Positions 18,319-27,099 of a stretch of DNA of 56,308 nt are shown in pieces. A program made the position numbers and the translations under genes. The stretch spans positions 1 through 56,308 of the forward strand of contig NZ_CYGY02000028.1 of assembly GCF_900007165.1 (NCBI RefSeq), read 5' to 3'. This stretch comes from Paraburkholderia piptadeniae (GTDB taxonomy: Bacteria > Pseudomonadota > Gammaproteobacteria > Burkholderiales > Burkholderiaceae). Within the stretch, counting starts at the first letter, position 1; every line of letters begins with the position of its first letter. Under the pieces are notes generated by a model, which made no database searches, was not told the origin of the DNA, and saw nothing but the letters and a program-made list of their open reading frames with translations.

Positions 18319-19266
18319 TCACGCAGAGCCGATTTTCCCGCGGCGTCTTTGTCGTGTGAACACGTTGTACAGCCACTCGCGGCCATTGACGACCATCATG
18401 CCCGCGAGCACGAGCACACTGCCCGCGAGAAAGCCCGGATCGAGCCGCTCGCGCAGCAGCAGCCCGCCCATCGCGACGCCGAATATCGGCGACATGAACG
18501 ACAGCACGCCCAGGCGCGAGGCGAGATAGATGCGCAGCAGCCAGAACCAGACCGCATAGCTGATGAAGCAAACGACGATTGCCTGAAACCCGAGACTCGT
18601 CCAGACGAGCGGTGTGCCGTGAAAATGGAACTGGCCGGTGATGGCCGCGAACGGCAGCAACACGACGAAGGCCCATGCCAGCTGATAGAAGAGCGTCTGC
18701 GTCGCGGGCGCTTCGCTGAGACGCGTCGCGCGAACCGCGACTGTCGTCATGCCCCACGCGGCGCCCCCGCAGATGCCCAGCAGGTCGCCGAGCATCCAGT
18801 TCGACGACGACGGATCGCCGCCGCCCTTCGCGCCCGGGCCGACAAACGTGACGACGATGCCGACGAACGCGATCGCGATGCCCGTCCATTGCGTGCGCGT
18901 CAAGCGCTCGGAAGGCAGCGCCATTTGCAGGCCGACTGCGGCGAACATCGGCGCGGTGTACAGGAACACGGCCATGTGAGAGGCCGTCGTCCATCGCAAG
19001 CCTTCGGCCACGAACAAAAATTCGGCGGCGAACAATATGCCGACCAGCGCCCCCGGCCTCAGCGCGACGCCCGGCACCCAGTTGTCGCGAACGATCATCC
19101 TGCCGAACACCCAGACCAGCACGGCCGCGACGCCCGAGCGCAACGACACCTGAAGCAACGGCGCGACATCGCTCGCTATCGATTTCATCGCGACCTGTTG
19201 CAGGCCCCATACGAGGCACAGAATCACCATGCTTGTGACGGCAAAGCCGTCTAGAGTTTTTCTCAT
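18319..19266 (-). CDS. EamA/DMT-family transporter
   Basis: 315 residues with ten hydrophobic segments arranged as two EamA repeats, residues about 10-145 and 160-300. Typical features are the first-helix MVILCLVWGLQQVAMK, the end-of-repeat motifs ERLTRTQWTGIAIAFVGI and ERLDPGFLAGSVLVLAGM, and a basic C-terminus. Members export or import small metabolites such as amino acids or nucleosides; the substrate cannot be assigned. It lies downstream of nothing obvious and shares its strand with the alcohol dehydrogenase, 213 bases away. Confidence 0.85.
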   Translation of the reverse strand: MRKTLDGFAVTSMVILCLVWGLQQVAMKSIASDVAPLLQVSLRSGVAAVLVWVFGRMIVRDNWVPGVALRPGALVGILFAAEFLFVAEGLRWTTASHMAVFLYTAPMFAAVGLQMALPSERLTRTQWTGIAIAFVGIVVTFVGPGAKGGGDPSSSNWMLGDLLGICGGAAWGMTTVAVRATRLSEAPATQTLFYQLAWAFVVLLPFAAITGQFHFHGTPLVWTSLGFQAIVVCFISYAVWFWLLRIYLASRLGVLSFMSPIFGVAMGGLLLRERLDPGFLAGSVLVLAGMMVVNGREWLYNVFTRQRRRGKIGSA

Positions 19267-19516
19267 CGATGTTCGTCAGCAGGTGTGATGCGAAGCTGAT
19301 TTGCTCATGGCCCGAAAGGAGCTAGATTTTCAACGATTTGCGCTGCAATGTCGAATTCACGCTCGTGCTGGCGCGGCTGGCCCAAGGTCGTTGCGGAACG
19401 GTCCAGTTCGCTTCGAATCGTGGCCGCACATTCCCGAAGTCGACGAACCCGCCATACGACATCGCTATACTCTCGCACTTTCTCTTACTCGCGTCGTCGC
19501 GCACCAAGGACTCCCT

Positions 19517-19858
19517 ATGACCGCACTGCCCCCTTGCCCGAAATGTCATTCCGAATTCACGTATGAAGATGCGGGCGTCTTCATTTGCCCCGAGTGCGCG
19601 CATGAGTGGACAGCGCAAGCCGCGGGACCTTCGGAAACCACGGCCCGGGTCTATCGCGATTCACCCGGAAACGTGCTGCAGGACGGCGATACCGTTACGG
19701 TCATCAAGGACCTGAAACTGAAGGGATCGGGCGGCGTGATCAAGATGGGCACCAAGGTGAAGAACATCCGCCTGGTGGATAGCGATCACGATATCGATTG
19801 CAAGATCGACGGCTTTGGCGCCATGAGCCTGAAATCGGAATTCGTCAGGAAAGCGTGA
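19517..19858 (+). CDS. yjdM: Zinc-ribbon protein YjdM (PhnA family)
   Basis: 113 residues. The N-terminus carries a zinc ribbon with two CxxC pairs ([10 protein letters not shown] and [10 protein letters not shown]), followed by the conserved PhnA domain with [33 protein letters not shown] and [17 protein letters not shown]. It was once called alkylphosphonate uptake protein, but the family is not required for phosphonate use and its role is unknown. The start at 19517 gives a family-length protein and has AAGGA upstream; the frame itself is open from 19301. Confidence 0.88.
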   Translation: MTALPPCPKCHSEFTYEDAGVFICPECAHEWTAQAAGPSETTARVYRDSPGNVLQDGDTVTVIKDLKLKGSGGVIKMGTKVKNIRLVDSDHDIDCKIDGFGAMSLKSEFVRKA

Positions 19859-19885
19859 CGGGCTTTACGTCACTGCGATTCGATG

Positions 19886-19910
19886 GTCCGGGAACGGCTC
19901 GTTCCCGGAC
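19886..19910 (+). terminator. Hairpin after yjdM, possible terminator
   Basis: A perfect ten-base stem GTCCGGGAAC / GTTCCCGGAC with a five-base loop, 27 bases after the yjdM stop. It lacks a T-run, so it may protect or pause transcripts rather than end them on its own. It also sits at the end of the convergent DUF1269 gene. Confidence 0.5.
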
Positions 19911-19951
19911 ACACCGTGATCCACTGAATGCTCAACGCCAGCAAAGCATGA

Positions 19952-20461
19952 TCACGGGAAAATCGGCGTGGTGGGCTCCGCGCCTTCGAGATCGGCGTTC
20001 GGAAAATGCTGCGCGACCATCTGCTCGATCTCATGCTCGCGCGAGCCGGGAACGTCGGCCATGATCAGTATCTGGCCGTCGCGTATTGAGTCGCGGAAGC
20101 GTTGGAGTCGCGCGTTGGGTTCATCGACGCCGATCATCGCGGCCGTCCATGCGCCGAAGCCCGCACCCGCCAGCGTCAATCCGACGACGGCGCCGCCCGC
20201 AATGGCCAGCTCCGCAGGCGGAAAGACGAGCGCCACGAGCCCGAGCAGCGCGCCCGTCGCGCCGCCGAGCGCCACGCCGCGCTCGAGTGCATGTATGACG
20301 TCGCTGCTTTGCAGCAGGGACGCCTGAGGCAATTGCTCGAGCGTAACGCTGTGATTCGCGAGTACGTGGATGTGGCGCCACGTGATGCGCGCCCGCAGCA
20401 GATCGTCTACGATCGCCTTCGCTGTCAGCGTGTCAGGTACGAGAAAATAAAGGCGTCTCAT
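19952..20461 (-). CDS. DUF1269-like membrane protein
   Basis: 169 residues. The cytoplasmic N-terminal part (MRRLYFLVPDTLTAKAIVDD then RARITWRHIHVLA) has a ferredoxin-like beta-alpha-beta pattern. Two adjacent glycine-rich hydrophobic segments at about 65-110 (ALGGATGALLGLVALVFP, AIAGGAVVGLTLAGAGFGAW) follow, then a second soluble part with ILIMADVPGSREHEIEQMV. This is the DUF1269-type plan, common in Burkholderia; the function is unknown. GGAGAG upstream supports the start. Confidence 0.78.
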   Translation of the reverse strand: MRRLYFLVPDTLTAKAIVDDLLRARITWRHIHVLANHSVTLEQLPQASLLQSSDVIHALERGVALGGATGALLGLVALVFPPAELAIAGGAVVGLTLAGAGFGAWTAAMIGVDEPNARLQRFRDSIRDGQILIMADVPGSREHEIEQMVAQHFPNADLEGAEPTTPIFP

Positions 20462-20609
20462 GTCGGCTCTCCGTCAATCTTGCGGTGATCCGCGACGGGA
20501 TGATGCCGTTCATCGTACGCCTGTTACCGCCCGCCAGCGCATGCCTGGCCGCCAATGTCAAGACGCACGGACGGGATTGCGCAACCGCGGACGGATTGCG
20601 CAACGAACG

Positions 20610-20894
20610 TCAGCCGTGTCCCGTCACGAATTTTTTCGTCGCGTGATAGCCGTGCTTCGTCGCATCGGCGACGGCATGTCCCGCCGACTTCGCGCCGTGG
20701 CCAATCGCATGACCGGCCGACTTCGCGCCGTGGCCGACGGAGTGCACGGCATGGCCCACCGCGTGGCCCGTGTCCCGGCCCGCTGTCTTGGCGTCTTCCT
20801 TGAACTGGTGCGCGCCCGAAGCGAGGCTTGCATGCACCAGCGGACTGGCCATGACCACCGCGGCGACGATGATCGAAATTCTGGTCTTTTTCAT
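20610..20894 (-). CDS. Small exported His/Lys/Gly-rich repeat protein
   Basis: 94 residues from ATG 20894: signal peptide MKKTRISIIVAAVVMASPLV-HA, then a linker and a repeated segment at about 44-80 built from units such as GHAVGHAVHSVGHGAKSAGH and AIGHGAKSAGHAV, ending in a basic tail ATKHGYHATKKFVTGHG. The periodic His-Ala/Gly pairs could bind metal or form a positively charged helix, but no experiment-based family is recognised. The gene stands alone between DUF1269 and the adenosine-specific kinase gene. Confidence 0.68.
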   Translation of the reverse strand: MKKTRISIIVAAVVMASPLVHASLASGAHQFKEDAKTAGRDTGHAVGHAVHSVGHGAKSAGHAIGHGAKSAGHAVADATKHGYHATKKFVTGHG

Positions 20895-21148
20895 GGCCCC
20901 GATTTTCCCATATCGAACAATTACGCACGGTATGTGACTGGTAAGCATTCGTCCTTCTTTGTATCGCGATGTTTCCGCTCGCTTCACGCAAAAATATGCG
21001 TTTCGTCCGGCGCTTTCACTGATGCGCGGTTGGTACTAGTCTAGAAGGCGGGTCCAGAGCGACGGACGGCATGCGCTGCGCGCCAGCCGCGTTCGTCCAT
21101 CTGTGACGCGTTCTCACGTCGTTCTGCCGCAACGGAGCGAGGTCCGCC

Positions 21149-21634
21149 ATGCAATTGTCCGCCGTCAAGGTCGTCAAGCCCGAAGCGACCAACTTCATTC
21201 TCGGGCAAAGCCACTTCATTAAATCCGTCGAGGATATTCACGAGGCCCTGGTCGGCACCGTGCCCGGCATCAAGTTCGGCCTCGCGTTTTGCGAGGCATC
21301 CGGCAAGCGGCTCGTCAGACGCTCGGGCACCGACGAAAGTCTCGTCGAGATGGCATGCCAGAATGCGACGAACGTCGGCGCTGGCCACACCTTCTTTGTG
21401 TTTCTCGGTGACGGCTTTTTCCCCGTCAACGTGTTGAACACGATCAAGGCTGTGCCCGAGGTATGCCGGATATTCTGCGCGACGGCGAATCCCGTCGAGG
21501 TGCTGATCGCCGAAACGGATCAGGGGCGCGGCATCGTCGGCGTGATCGACGGCTTTTCGCCCGTCGGCGTCGAGACGGCAGACGATGTGCAATGGCGCAA
21601 GGATCTCTTGCGCACCATCGGATACAAACTGTAG
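21149..21634 (+). CDS. Adenosine-specific kinase family protein
   Basis: 161 residues covering the whole small family first described structurally from archaea as adenosine-specific kinase (DUF355). Conserved stretches are the N-terminal VVKPEATNFILGQSHFIKSVEDI, FGLAFCEASGKRLVRRSGTD, AGHTFFVFLGDGFFPVNVLN and RGIVGVIDGFSPVGVE. Cytoplasmic. The enzymatic activity of bacterial members is not well established. It precedes an Ap4A phosphorylase gene by 75 bases on the same strand, which hints at a shared role in adenine-nucleoside metabolism. Confidence 0.85.
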   Translation: MQLSAVKVVKPEATNFILGQSHFIKSVEDIHEALVGTVPGIKFGLAFCEASGKRLVRRSGTDESLVEMACQNATNVGAGHTFFVFLGDGFFPVNVLNTIKAVPEVCRIFCATANPVEVLIAETDQGRGIVGVIDGFSPVGVETADDVQWRKDLLRTIGYKL

Positions 21635-21709
21635 CGGCCGCGCGTTTGTAGACACTGTGCAGACATATCGTGCACACGTAGCGCGCGCCGCCTCGCCAGC
21701 CGATCAGAC

Positions 21710-22636
21710 ATGGAACAACGACGACGCCTTGCGCCTGGCACGCTATGGCCGGCCATGCTTCGACAGACGGAACATGCGCTACGCTGCGGCGCGCTGCAAC
21801 CGATCGACACGCAACAGGCGGTCATCGAAAGTGGCGGTATCCGCTTTCTCGTGCGGCAGGTGTCGAGCCTGACGCGCAAGGAGCAGCAGCGCGCGCAGGC
21901 CGTAAAGGTTCAGACGTCCAGGCGCCCTTCCGTGAACCCGTTCCTGCCGTACGACCCTGATCTGTTCGTCGCCGACATCTCCGACACGCATCTCGCGTTG
22001 CTCAACAAGTTCAACGTCATCGATCATCATCTGCTGATCGTCACGCGCGCGTTCGAGCGCCAGGAGGGGCTGCTCGATCTCGCCGACTTCGAAGCGCTGC
22101 TGGCGTGCATGGCACAGTTCCACGGCATCGGCTTTTATAACGGAGGAAACGCAGCGGGCGCGAGCCAGCCGCACAAGCATTTGCAGATCGTGCCGTTGCC
22201 GCTCGGCGATGCCGGTCCGCCCGTGCCCATCGAGCCGATGCTCGCGACGGCTGTCACCACGGGCCCGGCGGAACGCGTGCCGGGCCTGCCGTTTCGGCAC
22301 GCGTTCGCGCGCTTCGAACCCGATGCCATGGCTTCCGCCGACGCGGCCAGGCTCGCGCTTTCCTGCTATCACACATTGCTCGAAGCTGCGGGCGTCGGCG
22401 CGCTCGACATCGACGGAGAACGCTGTCACGCGACGCCGTACAACCTGCTCGTCACGCGCGAATGGATGCTGCTCGTGCCGAGGTCGGCTGAGCGCGTCGA
22501 AGGCGTGTCGGTGAACGCGTTGGGATTCGCGGGATCGCTGTTCGTGCGGGACGCGGCGCAGATGGATGTGATCGAGCGGCTCGGCCCGATGACGGTTCTG
22601 CAACGCGTCACGCTGCCTGCAAACGCGTCGCGATGA
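21710..22636 (+). CDS. ATP adenylyltransferase (Ap4A phosphorylase), APA1/2-like
   Basis: 308 residues of the HIT superfamily. The catalytic HxHxQ-type motif is QPHKHLQIVPLPL at about residue 154. Upstream are NPFLPYDPDLFVADISDTH and NKFNVIDHHLLIVTR, typical of yeast Apa1/Apa2 relatives, and downstream is YNLLVTREWMLLVPR. The enzyme phosphorolyses diadenosine tetraphosphate to ATP and ADP. A ribosome binding site is not obvious before ATG 21710, and the second Met at residue 16 is an alternative. Probably transcribed with the adenosine-specific kinase gene. Confidence 0.86.
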   Translation: MEQRRRLAPGTLWPAMLRQTEHALRCGALQPIDTQQAVIESGGIRFLVRQVSSLTRKEQQRAQAVKVQTSRRPSVNPFLPYDPDLFVADISDTHLALLNKFNVIDHHLLIVTRAFERQEGLLDLADFEALLACMAQFHGIGFYNGGNAAGASQPHKHLQIVPLPLGDAGPPVPIEPMLATAVTTGPAERVPGLPFRHAFARFEPDAMASADAARLALSCYHTLLEAAGVGALDIDGERCHATPYNLLVTREWMLLVPRSAERVEGVSVNALGFAGSLFVRDAAQMDVIERLGPMTVLQRVTLPANASR

Positions 22637-22672
22637 TGCGGGTGATTCATGCCGGTGCGAAGGAGGGCGGAC

Positions 22673-23707
22673 ATGCTGAAGATCGTCGCGATGGATCGGT
22701 TCGTGGCAGCGCTGCGCAAGATTCTCGACGCCCGCAACGCACGTGTTGCCGCGTTGGCGTTCGCGTGCGTCGCGCTCGTGAGCGCGGCACAGACGCAGCC
22801 CGCTTCGTTCGACAGCTTCGCTGTCCCGTCGGGCAGCGCGCCGCACGACGTCGCGCCGTCGCCGGACGGCACCGTGTGGTTCACCGCGCAGGCGCGAGGT
22901 TCGGCGGGGCGGCTCGACCCGCGAAGCGGCAAGATCGACAGCATTGCGCTCGGCAATGGATCGGCGCCGCATGGCGTGATCGTCGGGCCGGACCTGGCGG
23001 CGTGGATCACGGATGGCGGCCAGAACGCGATCGTCCGTGTCGATTCGAAGACACTCGCCGTCACGCGTTTTCCGCTGCCCAAGGACCGGTCGAACGCGAA
23101 CCTCAACACGGCCGTGTTCGACAAGCAGGGACATCTGTGGTTTACGGGGCAAAGCGGCATCTACGGCGAATTCGATCCAAAGCGCGGCACGATGCGCGTG
23201 TTCGATGCGCCGCATGGTGCGGGGCCGTACGGCATCTGCGTGACGCCCAATGGCGGGCTGTATTTCGCATCGCTGGCGGGCAATTACCTCGGCCGCATCG
23301 ATCCGGCCACAGGCGCCGCGCAAGTCATCGAGCCGCCGACGCCGGATCAGGGCGCGCGCCGCGTCTGGTCCGATTCGCAAGGGCGCGTGTGGATCAGCGA
23401 GTGGAACGCGGGACGTGTCGGCATGTTCGATCCGTCGACGCAGCGCTGGCGCGAATGGCGTCTGCCTGGCAACAACCCGCATGCGTATGCGATCTTCGTC
23501 GATGATCGCGATATCGTCTGGCTCAGCGAATGGAGCGCGAATGCGCTCGTGCGCTTCGATCCGCACACCGAGCGGTTCGACGTGCTCGCACTGCCGCGCG
23601 ACCACGCGAACGTGCGGCAGATGATGGGCCGCGCGGGCGAAGTGTGGCTATCCGAATCCGCGACCGACCATCTCGTGCGCTACCCGTCGCGCGCCGCGAA
23701 AAACTAA
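22673..23707 (+). CDS. Exported virginiamycin B lyase-like beta-propeller protein
   Basis: 344 residues from ATG 22673, chosen for GGAGGG upstream. A long n-region (MLKIVAMDRFVAALRKILDA) leads to a hydrophobic core and cleavage near SAAQTQ. The rest is a seven-bladed propeller with Vgb-type blades: SAPHDVAPSPDGTVWFTAQA, LGNGSAPHGVIVGPDLAAWI, KQGHLWFTGQSGIYGEF, GAGPYGICVTPNGGLYF and DSQGRVWISEWNAGRVGMFD. Vgb opens streptogramin rings, but most chromosomal relatives are uncharacterised and an export signal is unusual for a detoxifying lyase, so a sugar- or lactone-lyase role is equally likely. Confidence 0.78.
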   Translation: MLKIVAMDRFVAALRKILDARNARVAALAFACVALVSAAQTQPASFDSFAVPSGSAPHDVAPSPDGTVWFTAQARGSAGRLDPRSGKIDSIALGNGSAPHGVIVGPDLAAWITDGGQNAIVRVDSKTLAVTRFPLPKDRSNANLNTAVFDKQGHLWFTGQSGIYGEFDPKRGTMRVFDAPHGAGPYGICVTPNGGLYFASLAGNYLGRIDPATGAAQVIEPPTPDQGARRVWSDSQGRVWISEWNAGRVGMFDPSTQRWREWRLPGNNPHAYAIFVDDRDIVWLSEWSANALVRFDPHTERFDVLALPRDHANVRQMMGRAGEVWLSESATDHLVRYPSRAAKN

Positions 23708-23889
23708 CGGGTGACTGATGGATGACTGACGGGCGCGATGTCATCGGCGCACGCGCGCATTGCGTGCGCCACGCCACGGGTAGCTTGTCTGCCAAAAACA
23801 GCGGCCGCCCCTACAATAGGCTTCGCCGCGCGATCTCGCGCGCGCCGCGCCGAGCGCGACCTACGCAATCACATGACGAGTTCGCCGAT

Positions 23890-24528
23890 ATGAGACTCAT
23901 GAGACTCCGATTTCTCATTGCCTTTCTCTTTGCCGTCTTTACGTTTTGCAAGGGCGCATCGGCGCAGACCGTCGACAGTTCCGATCCGCAAGCGTTGATC
24001 AAGACGGTCACGCAACAGGTGCTCGACGAAGTGCGCAAGCGCGCGATCGAGCCGACCGACATCCCGCGCATCATGGACATCGTGAACCGGGACATCCTGC
24101 CGTATATCGACTTCGAGCATACGACGCGGCTCGCGGTAGGCCGTTACTGGCGAACGGCGACGCCCGAGCAGCAAAAGCAGCTCGTGCGGCAGTTCCAGAC
24201 GCTGTTGATCCACCTGTATTCAGGCGCGCTCGCCCAGCTTCGCCCGGATCAGCAAATCGAATATCCGCCGATACGTTTTTCGCCGACCGATACCGACACC
24301 GTCGTGCGCACGATTGCGATCACCAATGCGCAGCCTGTCGAGATCGATTATCGTCTGAGCAAGACGCCGCAAGGCTGGCGCGTGTATGACCTCAACGTGC
24401 TCGGTGCGTGGCTCGTGCAGACTTATCGTCAGCAGTTCGGCGAGACGATCCAGCAAAGCGGCGGCATCGATGGACTGATCAGCTTCCTCACTGCGCGCAA
24501 CGAGCAACTCGCGTCCGGCAAGCAGTGA
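23890..24528 (+). CDS. MlaC/Ttg2D-family periplasmic phospholipid-binding protein
   Basis: 212 residues from ATG 23890: signal peptide MRLMRLRFLIAFLFAVF then TFCKGASAQ, and a mature part with the MlaC core. VTQQVLDEVRKRAI, IPRIMDIVNRDILPYIDFEHTT, AVGRYWRTATPEQQKQLVRQF, the lipid-cavity strand VEIDYRLSKTPQGWRVYDLNV and TYRQQFGETIQQSGGIDGLI all match. MlaC shuttles phospholipids between the outer membrane and the inner-membrane MlaFEDB complex. The transporter genes are not here, so this is a detached copy, possibly one of several. Confidence 0.83.
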   Translation: MRLMRLRFLIAFLFAVFTFCKGASAQTVDSSDPQALIKTVTQQVLDEVRKRAIEPTDIPRIMDIVNRDILPYIDFEHTTRLAVGRYWRTATPEQQKQLVRQFQTLLIHLYSGALAQLRPDQQIEYPPIRFSPTDTDTVVRTIAITNAQPVEIDYRLSKTPQGWRVYDLNVLGAWLVQTYRQQFGETIQQSGGIDGLISFLTARNEQLASGKQ

Positions 24529-24618
24529 GACGCGAGGCTCGACGATGCGCGTGCGTTCGAGCCCTGGATACAACGCAATTGATGAAAAGCTCGGCGCGCC
24601 GTTGTGTTCGCTGTTGTG

Positions 24619-25299
24619 TTATTCCGCCGCGCCGAACAGCTTCACCAGCGCATCGAGCCCGTTCACTTCCCAGTCCGGCTTCTGGCCCATTTCTTCGAAG
24701 ATCTTGCCGCCCCGGTTGATCCATGCCGTCGGAAAGCCGAAATAACGCGCGCCCGTCGCATCCCACGCATTCGACGACACGAACAGGATCTCCGTGCGGT
24801 TCAGCCCGAACGCCTGCTCCGCCAGTTCATACACGCGATTGTCCGGCTTGTACACGCGCACGGGATCGACGCTCAGCAGATGATCGAAGCTGTTGCGCAG
24901 CCCTGCATGGCCGACCACCGCGCCGATCGAATGCTGAGAGCCGTTCGACAGGATCGCCAGCTTCAGGCCGCGCTGTCGTAGTTCGCGCAACGCGTCGGGC
25001 ACCTCCGCGAACGGTTGCAGACTGAGATACGCATCGGACAGCGAGCGGCACGTGTTGTCATCCAGCGCGAGCCCGAGATGCCGGCTCGTATAGCGCAACG
25101 CTTCTTCCGTCACGTGCTCGAACGGGATATAGCGGTTCATCAGGCTGCGCAGCCACGTGTATTCGAGCTGCTTCTGCCGCCATACGTTGCTGATCTCCTG
25201 CCCGCGCCCGGGAAACTGCTCGTCGCATCGGCTGGAAACGGAGTGAACGTCGAACAGCGTGCCGTAGAGGTCGAATGCAATCGCTTTGATGTGGTCCAT
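24619..25299 (-). CDS. (S)-2-haloacid dehalogenase-like HAD hydrolase (type II)
   Basis: 226 residues, typical type II length. HAD motifs are all present: [10 protein letters not shown] with nucleophile Asp10, II SNGSQ, III lysine in [21 protein letters not shown]. These, with the early Arg/Glu-rich cap ([14 protein letters not shown]), are characteristic of (S)-2-haloacid dehalogenases that convert 2-haloacids to 2-hydroxyacids. The natural substrate may instead be a metabolite. GGAGGAC upstream of ATG 25299 supports the start. Confidence 0.85.
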   Translation of the reverse strand: MDHIKAIAFDLYGTLFDVHSVSSRCDEQFPGRGQEISNVWRQKQLEYTWLRSLMNRYIPFEHVTEEALRYTSRHLGLALDDNTCRSLSDAYLSLQPFAEVPDALRELRQRGLKLAILSNGSQHSIGAVVGHAGLRNSFDHLLSVDPVRVYKPDNRVYELAEQAFGLNRTEILFVSSNAWDATGARYFGFPTAWINRGGKIFEEMGQKPDWEVNGLDALVKLFGAAE

Positions 25300-25354
25300 G
25301 CCATGTCCTCCAGATAAACGTGAACGTTTTCATCCGGGCTTTAACCCGCAGGCT

Positions 25355-25984
25355 TTAACCCTTCGCTTCCTTCAATCGCGCCCGATGCGCCGCCACCTTT
25401 GCGCGATTGCCGCAGACCGCCATGCTGCACCAGCGGCGCGCATGGCCGCGTGTGTGATCGGCGAAGAGCAGCGTGCATTTGGGTCCTTCGCACGCTTTCA
25501 CGTGCGTGAAGTCCTCTTCGCTGACGAGCCGCGCGAGTGCTTCCGCGATCGGCATCAGTAACGACTCCGCCGATTGCCATTTGCGCGTCATGCGAAACGT
25601 CAGGGCCGTTGCTCCGTCCGGCCCGTTCGCGACGATCTGGCCGTGCTGTTCGTCGCGCGCGAGCAACTGGTTGAGCGGCTCCAGTTCGCGCAAGTCCTTG
25701 ACGGCGAGCGCGCGCCCTTTTCTCTTCTGCACGTATCCCCTGAACCATTCGCGCAGACTGCGCGCCTTCGCGGCGACCTCGTCGAGTTCCGCAGGCGTCG
25801 ACTGCGCGCGCATCGCCGCCAGCACATCGCCCGGAATCATGCCCGCCTGTTCGAGCCAGCCGAGCAGACCCTCGCCGTCGCTGATCCAGTCGACGGGCTC
25901 ATCGACGGGTGTCGCAACCGAGTTCAGGAAATCAAGGCCGGGCGCATCGGCCACGAACATCGCCGGTATGAGGCGGTAATCCAT
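25355..25984 (-). CDS. CGNR zinc-finger (ABATE-domain) transcriptional regulator
   Basis: 209 residues. The N-terminal ABATE domain (about 1-150) contains FVADAPGLDFLNSVATPVDE and the stress-ligand-type loop region. The C-terminal CGNR zinc finger has CEGPKCTLLFADHTRGHARR followed by WCSMAVCGNRAKVAAHRAR, with the four cysteines and the name-giving CGNR intact. Such proteins are predicted regulators of stress or degradation genes. It is divergent from an alpha/beta hydrolase-reductase-SDR operon, with palindromic sequence between, and most likely controls that operon and itself. Confidence 0.85.
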   Translation of the reverse strand: MDYRLIPAMFVADAPGLDFLNSVATPVDEPVDWISDGEGLLGWLEQAGMIPGDVLAAMRAQSTPAELDEVAAKARSLREWFRGYVQKRKGRALAVKDLRELEPLNQLLARDEQHGQIVANGPDGATALTFRMTRKWQSAESLLMPIAEALARLVSEEDFTHVKACEGPKCTLLFADHTRGHARRWCSMAVCGNRAKVAAHRARLKEAKG

Positions 25985-26019
25985 TTGCGTGTCGATCGTG
26001 TGTTGACGATGACCCCATC

Positions 26020-26092
26020 GTAACCGTTAAAAATCTTCTTGACAAGTTACACCATCACTTCGTAACCTGTATAACGTCGATTTAACGGTTAC
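26020..26092. promoter_or_regulatory. Divergent promoter region with paired GTAACCGTTAAA inverted repeat
   Basis: GTAACCGTTAAA at 26020-26031 and its exact reverse complement TTTAACGGTTAC at 26081-26092 flank 49 bases that contain further GTTAC/GTAAC copies (26046, 26061) and a TTGACA at 26039-26044. The arrangement lies midway between the CGNR regulator gene (minus) and the hydrolase operon (plus) and is a good candidate operator pair for the regulator. Confidence 0.6.
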
Positions 26093-26167
26093 ACGACGGT
26101 TGCACGAAACGAGGCAAAAACCTCGGTCCGGAGTCGGTAGAAACCCCAGCCTTTACGGAGAAACGCC

Positions 26168-27022
26168 ATGCCCACGATTGCCCATCGCCACGCCGACGTT
26201 GACGGCTTCAACGTGTTCTTTCGGGAAGCCGGCCGCGCCGGCGCGCCGAAGCTGTTGCTGCTGCACGGCTTTCCGAGTTCGAGCCACATGTTTCGCGACC
26301 TGATTCCGTTACTCGCGGAGCGCTTCCATATCGTTGCGCCGGATCTGCCGGGATTCGGCCAGTCGGACATGCCCGAGCGCGGCGCTTTCGCGTACACGTT
26401 CGACAACATCGCCAATGTGATCGACCGCTTCACGGAAGTGATCGGTTTCGACCGCTACGCGGTGTACGTCTTCGATTACGGCGCACCGACGGGCTTCCGT
26501 CTCGCGCTCAAGCACCCCGAGCGGATCACGGCGATCGTTTCGCAAAACGGCAACGCATATGTCGAAGGCCTGAGCGACGGCTGGAATCCGATTCGCGCGT
26601 ACTGGCAGGACCCGTCGCAAGCGAATCGCAACGCGCTGCGCGCGCTGCTCACGAAAGAGACGACCGTCTGGCAATACACGCATGGCGTGCCCGACACCAC
26701 GTCGGTTTCGCCCGATGGCTACTCGCTCGACGACTACTACATGAGCCGTCCCGGCGCGCATGAAGTCCAGCTGGACCTGTTCGGCGACTATCGAAGCAAC
26801 GTTGCGCTGTATCCGGCGTTCCAGCAGTACTTCCGCACGCATCAGCCGCCGTTCCTCGCCGTGTGGGGCAAGAACGATCCGTTCTTCCTGTCCGCCGGCG
26901 CCGAAGCGTTCAAGCGCGAGATGCCCGGCGCGGACGTGCGCTTCTTCGATACCGGCCACTTCGCGCTCGAAACGCATGCGGATGAAATCGCAGCGGCCAT
27001 TTCCGAATTCCTGATTCGCTGA
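26168..27022 (+). CDS. Alpha/beta hydrolase, epoxide hydrolase/haloalkane dehalogenase-like
   Basis: 284 residues. The oxyanion motif HGFPSSSHMFRD is at 33-44, APDLPGFGQSD at 58-67, and the nucleophile elbow YVFDYGAPTGF puts an aspartate (D103) where lipases have serine. An Asp nucleophile, with a C-terminal histidine in DTGHFALETH, is the hallmark of epoxide hydrolases and haloalkane dehalogenases. It is first in an operon with a quinone-oxidoreductase-like gene and an SDR gene; ACGGAG precedes the ATG. The substrate is unknown; a xenobiotic or reactive carbonyl/epoxide is plausible. Confidence 0.85.
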   Translation: MPTIAHRHADVDGFNVFFREAGRAGAPKLLLLHGFPSSSHMFRDLIPLLAERFHIVAPDLPGFGQSDMPERGAFAYTFDNIANVIDRFTEVIGFDRYAVYVFDYGAPTGFRLALKHPERITAIVSQNGNAYVEGLSDGWNPIRAYWQDPSQANRNALRALLTKETTVWQYTHGVPDTTSVSPDGYSLDDYYMSRPGAHEVQLDLFGDYRSNVALYPAFQQYFRTHQPPFLAVWGKNDPFFLSAGAEAFKREMPGADVRFFDTGHFALETHADEIAAAISEFLIR

Positions 27023-27099
27023 TTTGCTGATTTGCGGACTCGCCGTCCGCTTCATCGCATTGCGTCGACCGACGCTGCAACTACCTTAGGAGAAGCTTC

